This document shows positions 36,495 through 44,778 of a DNA stretch of 64,000 nucleotides, piece by piece. The stretch comes from JBBCJR01 sp037190805 (GTDB lineage Bacteria > Pseudomonadota > Alphaproteobacteria > Sphingomonadales > Sphingomonadaceae): positions 1 to 64,000 of the forward strand of contig JBBCJR010000014.1 in assembly GCA_037190805.1 (NCBI GenBank). The letters run 5' to 3'. The notes under the pieces were generated by a model. The model did no database searches. It was given only the letters and a program-made list of their open reading frames with translations, and was not told the DNA's origin. Each line of letters starts with the position of its first letter. Within the stretch, counting starts at the first letter, position 1. A program made the position numbers and the translations under genes.

Positions 36495-36567
36495 ACCGTT
36501 CGCCGTAGCGTCCCCCGTTTCGGCGAACGGTCCTGGTGGGCATGCCATCCGGCATTCCCACCAGGAC
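36495..36567 (+). terminator. Tandem strong stem-loops after the second desulfinase-like gene
   Basis: Hairpin 1: 36495-36505 pairs perfectly with 36521-36531 (11 bp, 15-base loop). Hairpin 2: 36530-36540 pairs with 36557-36567 (11 bp), continued after one mismatch by a 5-bp stem (36542-36546 with 36551-36555) and a 4-base loop. The two share two bases at their junction. There is no T-run, so they may act as a factor-assisted terminator, mRNA stabiliser or attenuator ahead of the Rrf2 gene at 36601. Confidence 0.55.
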
Positions 36568-36600
36568 CCACGCTTGGCTATAGGGACAGGACCTTTACCG

Positions 36601-37056
36601 ATGGGTCTCATTCCAATGCTCTCCCAGCGTGGCCGTTACGCACTCAAAGCGATGCTTAACCTTGCGGGCGAGCCGGGACGCGGGTTGAAACAGGTCAGCG
36701 TGATCGCGCAGGAAGAAGATATTCCGCGCAAGTTCCTTGAAGGGATCATGTCCGATCTGCGTCAGGCGGGACTGGTCAACAGCGTTCGCGGAAAGTTCGG
36801 CGGATATCATCTCACCCGACCACCCGAGTTGATCACCTTCGGTGAGATCATGCGAAGAATGGATGGACCACTAGCCCTCATCCCGTGCGTCAGTCACAAC
36901 TTTTATCGTCGTTGCGATGATTGTCATGACGAGGTGACCTGCGCCCTGCGTCAGGTCATGGTCCGCGTTCGCCAGGAAGTCTCCGGAATCCTGGATCGGA
37001 CAACGCTGGCCGACGCCCATTCGGGAGCGGCAGTGCGTGCCTTGCAGGACAGCTGA
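36601..37056 (+). CDS. Rrf2-family regulator with four conserved cysteines
   Basis: 151-residue transcription factor. Residues about 6-70 form the Rrf2 winged helix-turn-helix (QRGRYALKAMLNLA, IPRKFLEGIMSDLRQAGLV, VRGKFGGYHL). The dimer helix is preceded by Cys96-x8-Cys105-x2-Cys108-x5-Cys114, probably an iron-sulfur or redox-sensing site; this spacing differs from IscR and NsrR. A second Rrf2 gene at 55209-55634 has the identical pattern. AGGAC lies eight bases before ATG 36601; ATG 36616 is an alternative. Being the last rightward gene of the organosulfur run, it is the best local candidate for its sulfur-status regulator. Confidence 0.75.
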   Translation: MGLIPMLSQRGRYALKAMLNLAGEPGRGLKQVSVIAQEEDIPRKFLEGIMSDLRQAGLVNSVRGKFGGYHLTRPPELITFGEIMRRMDGPLALIPCVSHNFYRRCDDCHDEVTCALRQVMVRVRQEVSGILDRTTLADAHSGAAVRALQDS

Positions 37057-37144
37057 TTGATGATCGCTAGAGCCCATCGCCCGCAATTAAGGCGATACGG
37101 CCAACCATCCGATCGGCACGCAGAGCCACCGCTGTCCGCCCCCG

Positions 37145-39094
37145 CTAGGCACTAAGGATTTTGGCATCGAGCAGTTCGTGGACCGCCCGATGTCCCTGTT
37201 CGATCGCGCAGTCCGTATAGGCCCTGCCCCCGGAATCCGAGTTGGCGATCGCGATCGGACCGAAGCGCTGGCGGCCGATGACATGGGGCAGCGTGTCGGG
37301 CGCGGCATCCCATGGATCGTAAAGCGTATTATATTCATAGGCATAGCCATGCGGCCAACGATTGACCGCGATCGCGGCGATGTCGCGCCCGGCATCGAAC
37401 CCGCCAGGGCCGAGGATGCGGGTCAGCTGCTCGCGAATGTTGCGCTCGAACGTCTCGAACGGCGTGTCGAGCAGTTCATAGCGGCCGGCGCGATGCTGGT
37501 CGCGCTGGGTCGGGGCGCCCGGCTGGCAGGGCGTACGCATCATGAAGATCAGCGCCGGATCGTCCGGTGAGGCCGGGCCGGCATAGCCACCCACGCGCGA
37601 CGCGGCGGACAGCGACACCGAGGTGAAGTAGCTGCCGGGACAGCTGATGCTCTGCAGGCCCAGCTTCACGAATGGCTGCCAGTTGCGGATCGCGACGGCA
37701 GTATAGACCAGCGGCACCTTCACCAGTTCATGCAGCGCCGTCTTCTGCGCCTCCGGCAGGTCGGGGACCAGATAGGGGATCAGCATGTTGTAGCAGGCAA
37801 GGATGCAGCCCTTGGCCCGTACCCGGCGCAGCTTGTCGCCGGCAAGATAGCTGATCTGCGCCGATCCGTCGCCGGCCTTGGCGACGTTGACGACAATGCT
37901 GTTGAGGCGGATGCGCACCGGCTGGCCGGGGCGGTCGAGCTGGCCATAATCGAACTGCGCCATGACGATGCTTTCGATGTCGCCTGGCGGCGCCACCTGC
38001 GGCACCAGCTGGCGCACCAGCGCCCGGGCGATCGTCGCATTGCCGTCGGGGAAGCGGAACGAGTCCGACCCGCCGGTCGAGCTGTAGCCCGCAGCGGTAT
38101 AGTCCATGTGGTCCGTGTTGGCGCGATCGAGGTTCATGCCCTCGAACCCCGGCAGGCCGATGCCCCAGCAATCGAGCGCCGGCTCGGCGTCGATGCCGAC
38201 ACCCCATTCGCCATGGGTACGGGTCTGCAGCGTTGCGATCGCGGCCGGATGGACCTTCACCAGATTGGCGAGGAAATCACGGTAGCTCATGGCCGACAGG
38301 CGCTTGCGCTTCTCCGCCTCGTCGAGGCCGGGCAGATAGTCGACCTTGTCGAACTGCAGCCGCACCAGATCGCGCTGCGCCTCGGGCGGCAGGGGGGACT
38401 GCGCCAGCGCGGCCGCCAGAGCCTGCGCTGAGCCGGCGCTCCCCCGCGACGGCATCGGCACCAGTTTTTCGGTGCCGAACGTCTCCTTGTCGAAGAAGGT
38501 CGCGGAACCGAGCTTCATGTCGCGATAGAGCGGATCAACCGGATATTTCTCGGCCAGGGCCTTGGGGTTGATGCCGAGATCGGCCATAACGCCCGCCGCG
38601 ACCGGACTGTAGGGCCGCGGGCTGTTGATCAGCATCGTGCCGCCGTTGATCAGCAGGGTGTGATCGTCGACAACGAACTGGTTGCGTTTGGCATGGCCGC
38701 CGAAATCGTCATGATTGTCGAGGATCAGGATGCGCGCCTCCGGACGCTCCTGGCGCAGGAAATGGGCTGCGGACAGGCCGCTGATCCCGCCGCCCACGAC
38801 GATCAGATCGTAATCCTCGCCGGTGTCTTCGGCATGCTCCAGCTTCAACGTGCCATCGCGTAGCGCGTGGGCGCCCTCGAACGAGCCGGGATGGCTGCCG
38901 CGCAGGCCCATCCGTTCGGGAGGATAATAGCCTTTCTGGTTCTGCGGCTCGGCCGCCGCAAGCTGGTCGCCCGGCGCCGCCTTGCCGCACCCGGCGACAG
39001 CAAGGCCCGCGCCAAGCAGCAGGCCGTTCAACAGGTCACGCCGTTCGATCGGCGCATTCATCCCCAACCTATCGTTCTTGTCGTCAGTCGCCAT
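37145..39094 (-). CDS. Spermidine dehydrogenase-like FAD-dependent oxidoreductase, exported
   Basis: 649-residue flavoprotein. The N-terminus has a Tat-like motif followed by a lipobox (ERRDLLNGLLLGAGLAVAGC), so the mature protein may be a lipoprotein. The Rossmann FAD motif is YDLIVVGGGISGLSAAHF, followed by LILDNHDDFGGHAKRN, a stretch characteristic of SpdH-like spermidine dehydrogenases, as is YYPPERMGLRGSHPGSFE upstream. SpdH oxidises spermidine at a secondary amine, passing electrons to an acceptor. The start at 39094 has GGAG about nine bases upstream. It is convergent with the Rrf2 gene and stands alone. Confidence 0.75.
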   Translation of the reverse strand: MATDDKNDRLGMNAPIERRDLLNGLLLGAGLAVAGCGKAAPGDQLAAAEPQNQKGYYPPERMGLRGSHPGSFEGAHALRDGTLKLEHAEDTGEDYDLIVVGGGISGLSAAHFLRQERPEARILILDNHDDFGGHAKRNQFVVDDHTLLINGGTMLINSPRPYSPVAAGVMADLGINPKALAEKYPVDPLYRDMKLGSATFFDKETFGTEKLVPMPSRGSAGSAQALAAALAQSPLPPEAQRDLVRLQFDKVDYLPGLDEAEKRKRLSAMSYRDFLANLVKVHPAAIATLQTRTHGEWGVGIDAEPALDCWGIGLPGFEGMNLDRANTDHMDYTAAGYSSTGGSDSFRFPDGNATIARALVRQLVPQVAPPGDIESIVMAQFDYGQLDRPGQPVRIRLNSIVVNVAKAGDGSAQISYLAGDKLRRVRAKGCILACYNMLIPYLVPDLPEAQKTALHELVKVPLVYTAVAIRNWQPFVKLGLQSISCPGSYFTSVSLSAASRVGGYAGPASPDDPALIFMMRTPCQPGAPTQRDQHRAGRYELLDTPFETFERNIREQLTRILGPGGFDAGRDIAAIAVNRWPHGYAYEYNTLYDPWDAAPDTLPHVIGRQRFGPIAIANSDSGGRAYTDCAIEQGHRAVHELLDAKILSA

Positions 39095-39498
39095 TTGCGC
39101 GCTCCTGATCCTGGGCCTCCGATCAGAGGCGAGGCGCGACGCTATTCCAATGTGATCACAAGCGCCATGGGGGTTTTATGTGCCGCAGCCCGCTACCGCC
39201 AAAAGTGGTAGGGAGCTTCCGGTGCAGCGAAATCCGCAGGAATATTGCGACCACGCAAAGCTTCATGGGCAATTTCGGCAGCGAGTCGTAATGCCTCTGG
39301 CAAGGCGCTATCATCACACGGACCGGCATTACAGCATCGCCCGTGATCCCGATCGGGATCAAACAGCGGCAGGCCCCGGCAGTGCAGTGGCAACGCCCAA
39401 GGCTATGGGGCGACTTTCATCACGGAAGCTACGACCAGACGACCTGACCAACGGGGCCGGTCCCTGGGCATGTTTCTCCTGAAAGCGCGTGGCACCGC
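39095..39498. other. 404-base gap with at most one short reading frame
   Basis: Between the spermidine dehydrogenase-like gene and the glycosylase gene I see no recognisable full-length gene, RNA or strong terminator. One short leftward reading (39193-39393) looks protein-like and is listed separately. The segment also contains the promoter of the 37145-39094 gene near its left edge. Confidence 0.5.
39193..39393 (-). CDS. Possible small hypothetical protein or gene remnant
   Basis: A 66-residue leftward reading from TTG at 39393 with a natural-looking helical stretch (LPEALRLAAEIAHEALRGRN) and a Cys-Cys pair (RCCNAGPCDD). An in-frame stop lies four codons upstream of the TTG and there is no clear ribosome site, so it may be a decayed fragment. 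No family was recognised. Confidence 0.3.
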   Translation of the reverse strand: MPLHCRGLPLFDPDRDHGRCCNAGPCDDSALPEALRLAAEIAHEALRGRNIPADFAAPEAPYHFWR

Positions 39499-40146
39499 TC
39501 AGACCGGCATCTTGTCCTGTGCTGTCGCGCGCCGGTGGGCGTAGTGGTGCCAGGCAAAGATCGCGGCCGCACCGCGATGTGGGCGCCATTGCTCGGCATA
39601 AGCGCGGGTTTCGACCTCGCTCGGACGGTCGGGATGGCCCATCAGGTGGCCGACCTCGATCCGCACCGCGAGGTCGCCGGCGGGCCAGATGTCCGGCCGC
39701 CCCTCGGCGAACAGCAGATAGATCTCCGCCGACCATCGGCCGATGCCCTTGATCCGCACCAGCTCGGCGATCGCCGCCTCATCGTCGGCAGGCAGCGCCG
39801 CGAGGTCGAGGGCACCGCTGTCGACCAGCGTCGCCAGGCTGCGCAGGTAGCCGATCTTCTGCCGGCTGAGACCGACACCACGCAGCGCCTCGTCGCTGGC
39901 GGCGAGCAGCGCCGGCGGCCGGCATCCTTCACCCAGCAGCGTTTCCAGCCGCCCGTTCACCGCCCGCGCCGCCGACACGCTGACCTGCTGGCCGACGATG
40001 GTCCGGACGAGAGTTTGATAGCCGGGTGGATTGAGGCGCGGTTCGGGATAGCCGGCCCGCGCCAGACCGGCGGCGATCGCCGGCTCCACCCCCGCCAGCG
40101 CGTCGAGGCCGGCCCGCAATGCATCATTCGACAATCCCATGGCCAT
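39499..40146 (-). CDS. DNA-3-methyladenine glycosylase II (AlkA-like)
   Basis: 215-residue HhH-GPD DNA repair glycosylase. QTLVRTIVGQQVSVSAARAV is the family's early helix, VRIKGIGRWSAEIYLLF is the helix-hairpin-helix, and PAGDLAVRI supplies the catalytic Asp. It excises alkylated bases such as 3-methyladenine. It lacks the N-terminal domain of E. coli AlkA, as do many bacterial short forms. Two possible ATGs (40146 and 40140) differ by two residues. It is divergent from a ferredoxin gene. Confidence 0.85.
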   Translation of the reverse strand: MAMGLSNDALRAGLDALAGVEPAIAAGLARAGYPEPRLNPPGYQTLVRTIVGQQVSVSAARAVNGRLETLLGEGCRPPALLAASDEALRGVGLSRQKIGYLRSLATLVDSGALDLAALPADDEAAIAELVRIKGIGRWSAEIYLLFAEGRPDIWPAGDLAVRIEVGHLMGHPDRPSEVETRAYAEQWRPHRGAAAIFAWHHYAHRRATAQDKMPV

Positions 40147-40226
40147 TCGCCCGCTTGATCTGGCCGACCGCCAGTCCCTATTAGCCCCTGACCGCGCTTG
40201 TGCATGCGCGCAGCCAAGGGAAGCTC

Positions 40227-40544
40227 ATGCCTAAACTGACCATCATTTCGCGTGAAGGCACCGAATCGACCATCGAGGCAGAGGTCGGTCTGTCGGTCAT
40301 GGAGATTATCCGCGACAGCGGCTTCGACGAACTTCTGGCCCTGTGCGGCGGCTGCTGCTCGTGCGCCACCTGCCATGTCCATGTCGACCCTGACTGGGTG
40401 GGCCGGTTGCCGCCCCTGTCCGAAGATGAAAGCGATCTGCTGGACAGTTCCGATCATCGCAACGCCCAGTCACGCCTGTCATGCCAGATTCCGTTCGAGA
40501 CGGCGCTGGACGGCCTGACGGTGACTATTGCGCCCGAGGATTGA
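40227..40544 (+). CDS. [2Fe-2S] ferredoxin, adrenodoxin type
   Basis: 105-residue electron carrier. The cluster motif LCGGCCSCATCHVHV supplies three ligands with C-x5-C-x2-C spacing and LSCQIPF the fourth. The acidic helix with SEDESDLLD is typical of ferredoxins serving cytochrome P450 or Rieske oxygenases. AAGGGA lies about six bases before the ATG at 40227. No partner oxygenase or reductase is beside it. Its end overlaps the convergent Cys-rich gene by 20 bases. Confidence 0.87.
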   Translation: MPKLTIISREGTESTIEAEVGLSVMEIIRDSGFDELLALCGGCCSCATCHVHVDPDWVGRLPPLSEDESDLLDSSDHRNAQSRLSCQIPFETALDGLTVTIAPED

Positions 40545-40959
40545 CGCACGCACCCCCGCGGAGACGCGCCGCCGCCATCCACAGGCGGTTGCGATCGGCG
40601 CGCGAGGCCATGTCGCGCAGGATCATGTCGAACCGCGCCCGGTCGCCGCGCTCCACCGCCCAGACGCAATCGAGAAGCTGGCATTCGTCATGGCTGAGCG
40701 GACAACCGCAGCCAACCGGGTGGAGGCGCAGCGGCTCCCCCCAAGCGCGGATAGCCGCTTCCATGAACGGCCCGGTCGTCCGCGCCCAACCTTCCAAACC
40801 CAGCGAAGTCAGGCCGTGCAGCAGCGCCTGGCGCGGCGCCTGACCATTGGTCACGGCGCCCAGCCAAGACCGGAAGCACCACAGCAGCACCCGGTCGGCC
40901 ATGCCGAGGGATGCCGGCAGCAGCCGGTGCGGAAGGAAGAGGGCGACGTCCACAGCCAT
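40525..40959 (-). CDS. Cys-containing hypothetical protein, probably iron-regulated
   Basis: 144-residue soluble protein of no family I recognise. It is helix-rich, with a mid-protein motif GCGCPLSHDECQLLDC holding four cysteines that could bind metal. A Fur-box-like palindrome lies 22 bases upstream of the ATG at 40959, suggesting expression under iron limitation. It resembles the ferric reductase FhuF in having a Cys cluster, but that cluster is C-terminal in FhuF and differently spaced, so I do not assign it. It is convergent with the ferredoxin gene. Confidence 0.6.
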   Translation of the reverse strand: MAVDVALFLPHRLLPASLGMADRVLLWCFRSWLGAVTNGQAPRQALLHGLTSLGLEGWARTTGPFMEAAIRAWGEPLRLHPVGCGCPLSHDECQLLDCVWAVERGDRARFDMILRDMASRADRNRLWMAAARLRGGACVNPRAQ

Positions 40960-40980
40960 GATCCGACTCCAGGCTTGATA

Positions 40981-40995
40981 TGAGAACGATTATCA
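40981..40995 (-). promoter_or_regulatory. Fur-box-like 7-1-7 site
   Basis: TGAGAACGATTATCA fits the 7-1-7 Fur layout (TGATAAT-n-ATTATCA): the right half is perfect and five of seven positions pair across the dyad. It lies 22 bases upstream of the leftward Cys-rich gene and about 100 bases upstream of the rightward sensor kinase gene. Confidence 0.5.
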
Positions 40996-41097
40996 ATATC
41001 AGCATAAATGCGGCTGGCAAGAGGGTCCCTGCGCATGAGGTGGGAGAGCCGAGGCAAGGCGTTCCCCTGGCCCGCAAAAACCGATAGGACTTCGGCG

Positions 41098-42195
41098 ATG
41101 GCGTTGACGGAGCTCCCTTCCGAGCGGTTCTTTGAGGACAAGAGCCGCGCATTCTGGATGCTTCAGTCGATCGGCTGGGCAGGATATTTCCTGATCCGGA
41201 CGTTCAGTGGTCTGGCGAACGCCATGGGCATGGATTTCATCGTCCAGACCCTGATCGCCACCACCACCGGATTTTCGCTGACACTGCTGATGGGCGAGGC
41301 CTATCGCCGGCTGATGCCCATGCGGCCGATGCTGTTGTGGCCGTTGATCATCCTCATCGTCGCGATCAGCGCCGCATCCTTCTCCGCGATCGAGGTCTGG
41401 GTCCACGCCACCTTTTCAGCCACTGGCCGCCGGCCGCAGGGTGTTGAATTTCTGGGCGCGATCCTGCTCGACCTCAGCGTGCTGGGGGCGTGGACGGCGC
41501 TCTATTTCCTCATCAACTATTATCTCATCCTGTCCGAACAGACCGAACGGATGCTGAAGCTGAGCAACCAGGCGTCGGACGCGCAACTGGCGATGCTGCG
41601 CTACCAACTCAATCCGCATTTCCTGTTCAACACGCTCAATTCGATCTCGACCCTGGTCCTCCTGAAGGAAACCGAGCGGGCGAATGTGATGCTGTCGCGA
41701 CTGTCATCCTTCCTGCGCTACACGATCATCAACGAGCCGGCGGCGCAGGTGGCGCTGGCGCAGGAGGTTGAAAGCCTGAAACTCTATCTCGATATCGAGA
41801 AGATGCGCTTCGAAGAGCGGTTGAAAACCCGATTTACGATCGATCCCGCCGCGGGCCAGGGGCGGCTGCCGTCGCTCCTCCTTCAGCCGCTTGTCGAGAA
41901 CGCGGTCAAATATGCCGTCACCCCGCAGGAAGAAGGCGCCGAGATCGATATCGATGCCCGTGTCGTCGGTGACCGGCTGCTGATCACCGTATCGGACACC
42001 GGACCCGGCGTGTCGGAAAGCCAGCCGCGACCCGAAACCTCGACTGGCGTCGGATTAACCAATACCCGCGACCGCCTGGCGCAAGCCTATGGACCCGATC
42101 ACCACTTCGAGCTTAGATCGAACCAGACAGGGGGAACCGACGTTGTGATCGACATTCCGTTTCAGCGGACTGCGACCAAGGAGCCTGCTCAATGA
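41098..42195 (+). CDS. LytS/AlgZ-type sensor histidine kinase
   Basis: 365-residue membrane kinase of the His_kinase (YehU/LytS) group. Four hydrophobic segments occupy about residues 20-150. The phosphoacceptor His is in QLNPHFLFNTLNSIS, the family hallmark, and the ATP site contains LLQPLVENAVKYA and DTGPGV, then GVGLTNTRDRL. AGGA lies about nine bases before ATG 41098. It overlaps the LytTR response regulator gene by four bases (ATGA), so the two form a coupled two-component system. The input signal is unknown. Confidence 0.88.
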   Translation: MALTELPSERFFEDKSRAFWMLQSIGWAGYFLIRTFSGLANAMGMDFIVQTLIATTTGFSLTLLMGEAYRRLMPMRPMLLWPLIILIVAISAASFSAIEVWVHATFSATGRRPQGVEFLGAILLDLSVLGAWTALYFLINYYLILSEQTERMLKLSNQASDAQLAMLRYQLNPHFLFNTLNSISTLVLLKETERANVMLSRLSSFLRYTIINEPAAQVALAQEVESLKLYLDIEKMRFEERLKTRFTIDPAAGQGRLPSLLLQPLVENAVKYAVTPQEEGAEIDIDARVVGDRLLITVSDTGPGVSESQPRPETSTGVGLTNTRDRLAQAYGPDHHFELRSNQTGGTDVVIDIPFQRTATKEPAQ

Positions 42196-42992
42196 CCATT
42201 CGTACCATCCTCGTTGACGACGAGTCGCTGGCCATCCGGGGCCTGGCGCTGAGGCTGGAAGCATTCGAGGATATCGAGGTCGTCGCCACCTGCTCCAACG
42301 GACGCGAGGCGATCCGCGCGATCAAGACCCACAAGCCCGATCTGGTCTTTCTCGACATCCAGATGCCGGGCTTTGACGGTTTTTCGGTCGTGCAGGGTCT
42401 GATGGAGGTCGAACCGCCGCTGTTCGTGTTCGTCACCGCCTATTCCGACTATGCGCTGAAGGCGTTCGATGCCCACGCCGTGGACTATCTGATGAAGCCC
42501 GTTGATCAGGACCGGCTGGCCGCGACGATGGACCGCGTCCGTCAGCGCCTCGCCGAAAAACGGTCGAGCGAGGAAGCCAGCCGTCTCAAGGAAGTGCTCG
42601 CCGAGGTCGCCCCCAATGCCGCCGCCGGCATCGGCGACAGTGTCGAGGGACCGGCCGCCAACCGGTATGAAAAGCTGATCAACATCAAGGATCGCGGCCA
42701 GATTTTCCGCGTCGACGTCGACCAGATCGAGCGCATCGACGCCGCCGGCGACTATATGTGCATCTATACCGAGGACAACACGCTGATCCTGCGCGAGACG
42801 ATGAAGGATCTGGAAAAGCGCCTCGATCCCCGCCGGTTCCAGCGCGTCCACCGGTCGACCATCGTCAATCTGGATCTGGTCAAGCAGGTCAAGCCCCACA
42901 CCAATGGCGAATGTTTTCTGGTGTTGGGATCGGGCGCGCAGGTGAAGGTCAGCCGCAGCTACCGCGACGTCGTCGCGCGGTTTGTTCACTGA
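42192..42992 (+). CDS. LytTR-family response regulator
   Basis: 266-residue regulator. The receiver domain (1-120) has the acidic pair in VDDES, the phosphoacceptor Asp in LVFLDIQMPGFDG and the Lys in LMKPVD. A linker of about 40 residues leads to a LytTR DNA-binding domain (about 160-266) with IERIDAAGDYMCIYT and FQRVHRSTIVNLDLV. It is the partner of the kinase encoded just upstream. Targets cannot be told from the window. Confidence 0.9.
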   Translation: MTIRTILVDDESLAIRGLALRLEAFEDIEVVATCSNGREAIRAIKTHKPDLVFLDIQMPGFDGFSVVQGLMEVEPPLFVFVTAYSDYALKAFDAHAVDYLMKPVDQDRLAATMDRVRQRLAEKRSSEEASRLKEVLAEVAPNAAAGIGDSVEGPAANRYEKLINIKDRGQIFRVDVDQIERIDAAGDYMCIYTEDNTLILRETMKDLEKRLDPRRFQRVHRSTIVNLDLVKQVKPHTNGECFLVLGSGAQVKVSRSYRDVVARFVH

Positions 42993-43019
42993 ACCGGCAT
43001 CGGGGCAAAGATCATCGAC

Positions 43020-43688
43020 ATGGGGCTAATCGCCAAGACCCTGCCGCTTGCCGTCCTGGCGGGTATCGGCATCGCCCTCCCCGGCTGCGCCGCCACCCGG
43101 CCGCCGCCGCCCGGCGTGCCCGCCATCGGTAGCGCGGTGATGCCGGGCGCAAGCGGCTGGCGACGTTATGCCACCGTGCCCGACCGCGAACGCCTGACAA
43201 AGACCCGGCCCGCCTGGGACAAAGCGCTGGGCGAAGCGCGGACGGGCGGGTTCACGGCCGAACTGGCCGCTCTCGGTTCTCTCGCCAACCCCGACGCGCT
43301 GATGACCGAGCCCGCGCCACCGCCAGGCGATTATCGCTGCCGCACGATCAAGCTGGGGGCGAAGACGCCGGGCGCGCCCGTCTACACTGCCTATGACTGG
43401 TTCAAATGCCGCATCCAGGCCGAGGACGACCATTTGCTGTTCGTCAAGGAAGCCGGATCGCAGCGACCGTCCGGGCGGCTGTGGAGCGACAATGCCGGAC
43501 GCATGGTGTTCCTGGGCACGATGATCCTCGGCGACGAAACCGACGCCTATGCCTATGGCGTCGATCGCGAACGCAATCTGGTGGGAACGCTCGAGCGGAT
43601 CGGCGCACGGCGGTGGCGACTGGCCCTGCCCTGGCCGGCATGGGAATCGAACCTCGACATTATCGAGATCGTCCCCGCCTCCGATTGA
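43020..43688 (+). CDS. DUF4893 lipoprotein
   Basis: 222-residue protein with a lipoprotein signal (candidate lipidated Cys23 in ALPGC). The remainder matches DUF4893: GDYRCRTIKLG, YDWFKCRI and a closing W-rich beta stretch (LPWPAWESNLDIIEI). Function unknown; the family is confined to alphaproteobacteria as far as I know. It follows the LytTR regulator by 27 bases and could be cotranscribed. Confidence 0.75.
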   Translation: MGLIAKTLPLAVLAGIGIALPGCAATRPPPPGVPAIGSAVMPGASGWRRYATVPDRERLTKTRPAWDKALGEARTGGFTAELAALGSLANPDALMTEPAPPPGDYRCRTIKLGAKTPGAPVYTAYDWFKCRIQAEDDHLLFVKEAGSQRPSGRLWSDNAGRMVFLGTMILGDETDAYAYGVDRERNLVGTLERIGARRWRLALPWPAWESNLDIIEIVPASD

Positions 43689-43704
43689 TGCGGGAAGGCG
43701 GTGA

Positions 43705-44778
43705 TCAGAAGCCGGCGGGCGGCGCCCAGGCCGGCGCGCGAGCGGCAAGCACCTTGAACAGGCTCCCCATCTGATCGGGATCGGCCAGTCGCGACGCCTG
43801 ACCGTGGATGGCATCAGCCTGGCCGGGATTGGCGGCCGCCAGCCGCTGAGCCCGAACCGTCAGACCCAGCGCCCGCAGCCAGTCTCCCTGTAAAGCAGGA
43901 CCGTGTATCACGGCGCCGCCCCGCGCCGCCGCCTCGCCCAGCGCCGCGAAGTCGACATGGGCGGTCAAATCCGCCTCGCCAGGATTCACGAAGGGGTCAG
44001 CATAGGCATGGGCGCGGACCGCCTGCAGCGTGTCGCCGATGCCGGCCCGGTCATGGCCGTAATCAATGGTGAGGATCACGCCCCCCTGCGCCGTGATCCG
44101 CATCGCCAGCGTCTCCAAGATCGAGACGCTGGCCGGGGACGCCTCGACGACGCTGCCGACCGGCGCGTCGCGAAGCGCCGCCGGGATCAAGGGGTCGGCC
44201 CGCACCGGCCCCGGCATCGGCGCGAATCCGCTGTCTACGAGCCCCACCATCCGCTCTCGCCAGCCATCGTCGGCGCGAACCAGCTGTCGGATCGGCAACG
44301 CATCGAAAAATTCGTTGGCGACGATCATCAGCGGCCGGTCATCGGGCAGCGTGACGATATCGTCGTGCCAGCGGGCGTCGGGATGCCGCTCGCGCTGGCG
44401 CCCGATGAGGACCGGGCTGGTTTCGACCAGATGAACCGGCGCTGAGGCCAGCGGCGGCACCCGCGCCAGCACCCGGCGGATATCGGCCATCAGCGTGCCG
44501 CGGCCGGGGCCAAGCTCGACCAGCGCCGCGTCGGCGGGCATCGCCGAGCGTTGCCACAGATCGACCAGCCACAGACCGATCAACTCGCCGAACATCTGGC
44601 TGATCTCTGGCGCGGTGATGAAGTCTCCGGCAACGCCCAGCGGATCGCGGCTGGCATAATAGTGGCTGTTAGCCGCCGCCATGAACGCGGAAACGGGGAT
44701 TGGGCCGCCGCCCTCGATCTGGCGCCGCAGCCGCTCGGCCAGCGTGCTCAATGTCCGTTCAGCTTTGCGAGGCGGCAC
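43705..44778 (-). CDS. SAM-dependent methyltransferase, NDUFAF7/MidA family
   Basis: 357-residue class I methyltransferase. The early YYASRDPLGVAGDFITAPEISQMFGELIG segment and LVELGPGRGTLMADI (the SAM loop) identify the NDUFAF7/MidA family. Human NDUFAF7 dimethylates an Arg in complex I subunit NDUFS2; bacterial members are presumed to modify respiratory or other proteins. Start is uncertain: GTG at 44778 overlaps the lgt gene by 20 bases, and TTG at 44751 is an alternative. It follows lgt in the same operon. Confidence 0.85.
   Translation of the reverse strand: MPPRKAERTLSTLAERLRRQIEGGGPIPVSAFMAAANSHYYASRDPLGVAGDFITAPEISQMFGELIGLWLVDLWQRSAMPADAALVELGPGRGTLMADIRRVLARVPPLASAPVHLVETSPVLIGRQRERHPDARWHDDIVTLPDDRPLMIVANEFFDALPIRQLVRADDGWRERMVGLVDSGFAPMPGPVRADPLIPAALRDAPVGSVVEASPASVSILETLAMRITAQGGVILTIDYGHDRAGIGDTLQAVRAHAYADPFVNPGEADLTAHVDFAALGEAAARGGAVIHGPALQGDWLRALGLTVRAQRLAAANPGQADAIHGQASRLADPDQMGSLFKVLAARAPAWAPPAGF

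Noticed and set aside
40525..40959. FhuF-type ferric siderophore reductase
   Set aside because: FhuF carries its cysteines at the C-terminus with different spacing; here the cluster is internal and the fold does not match.
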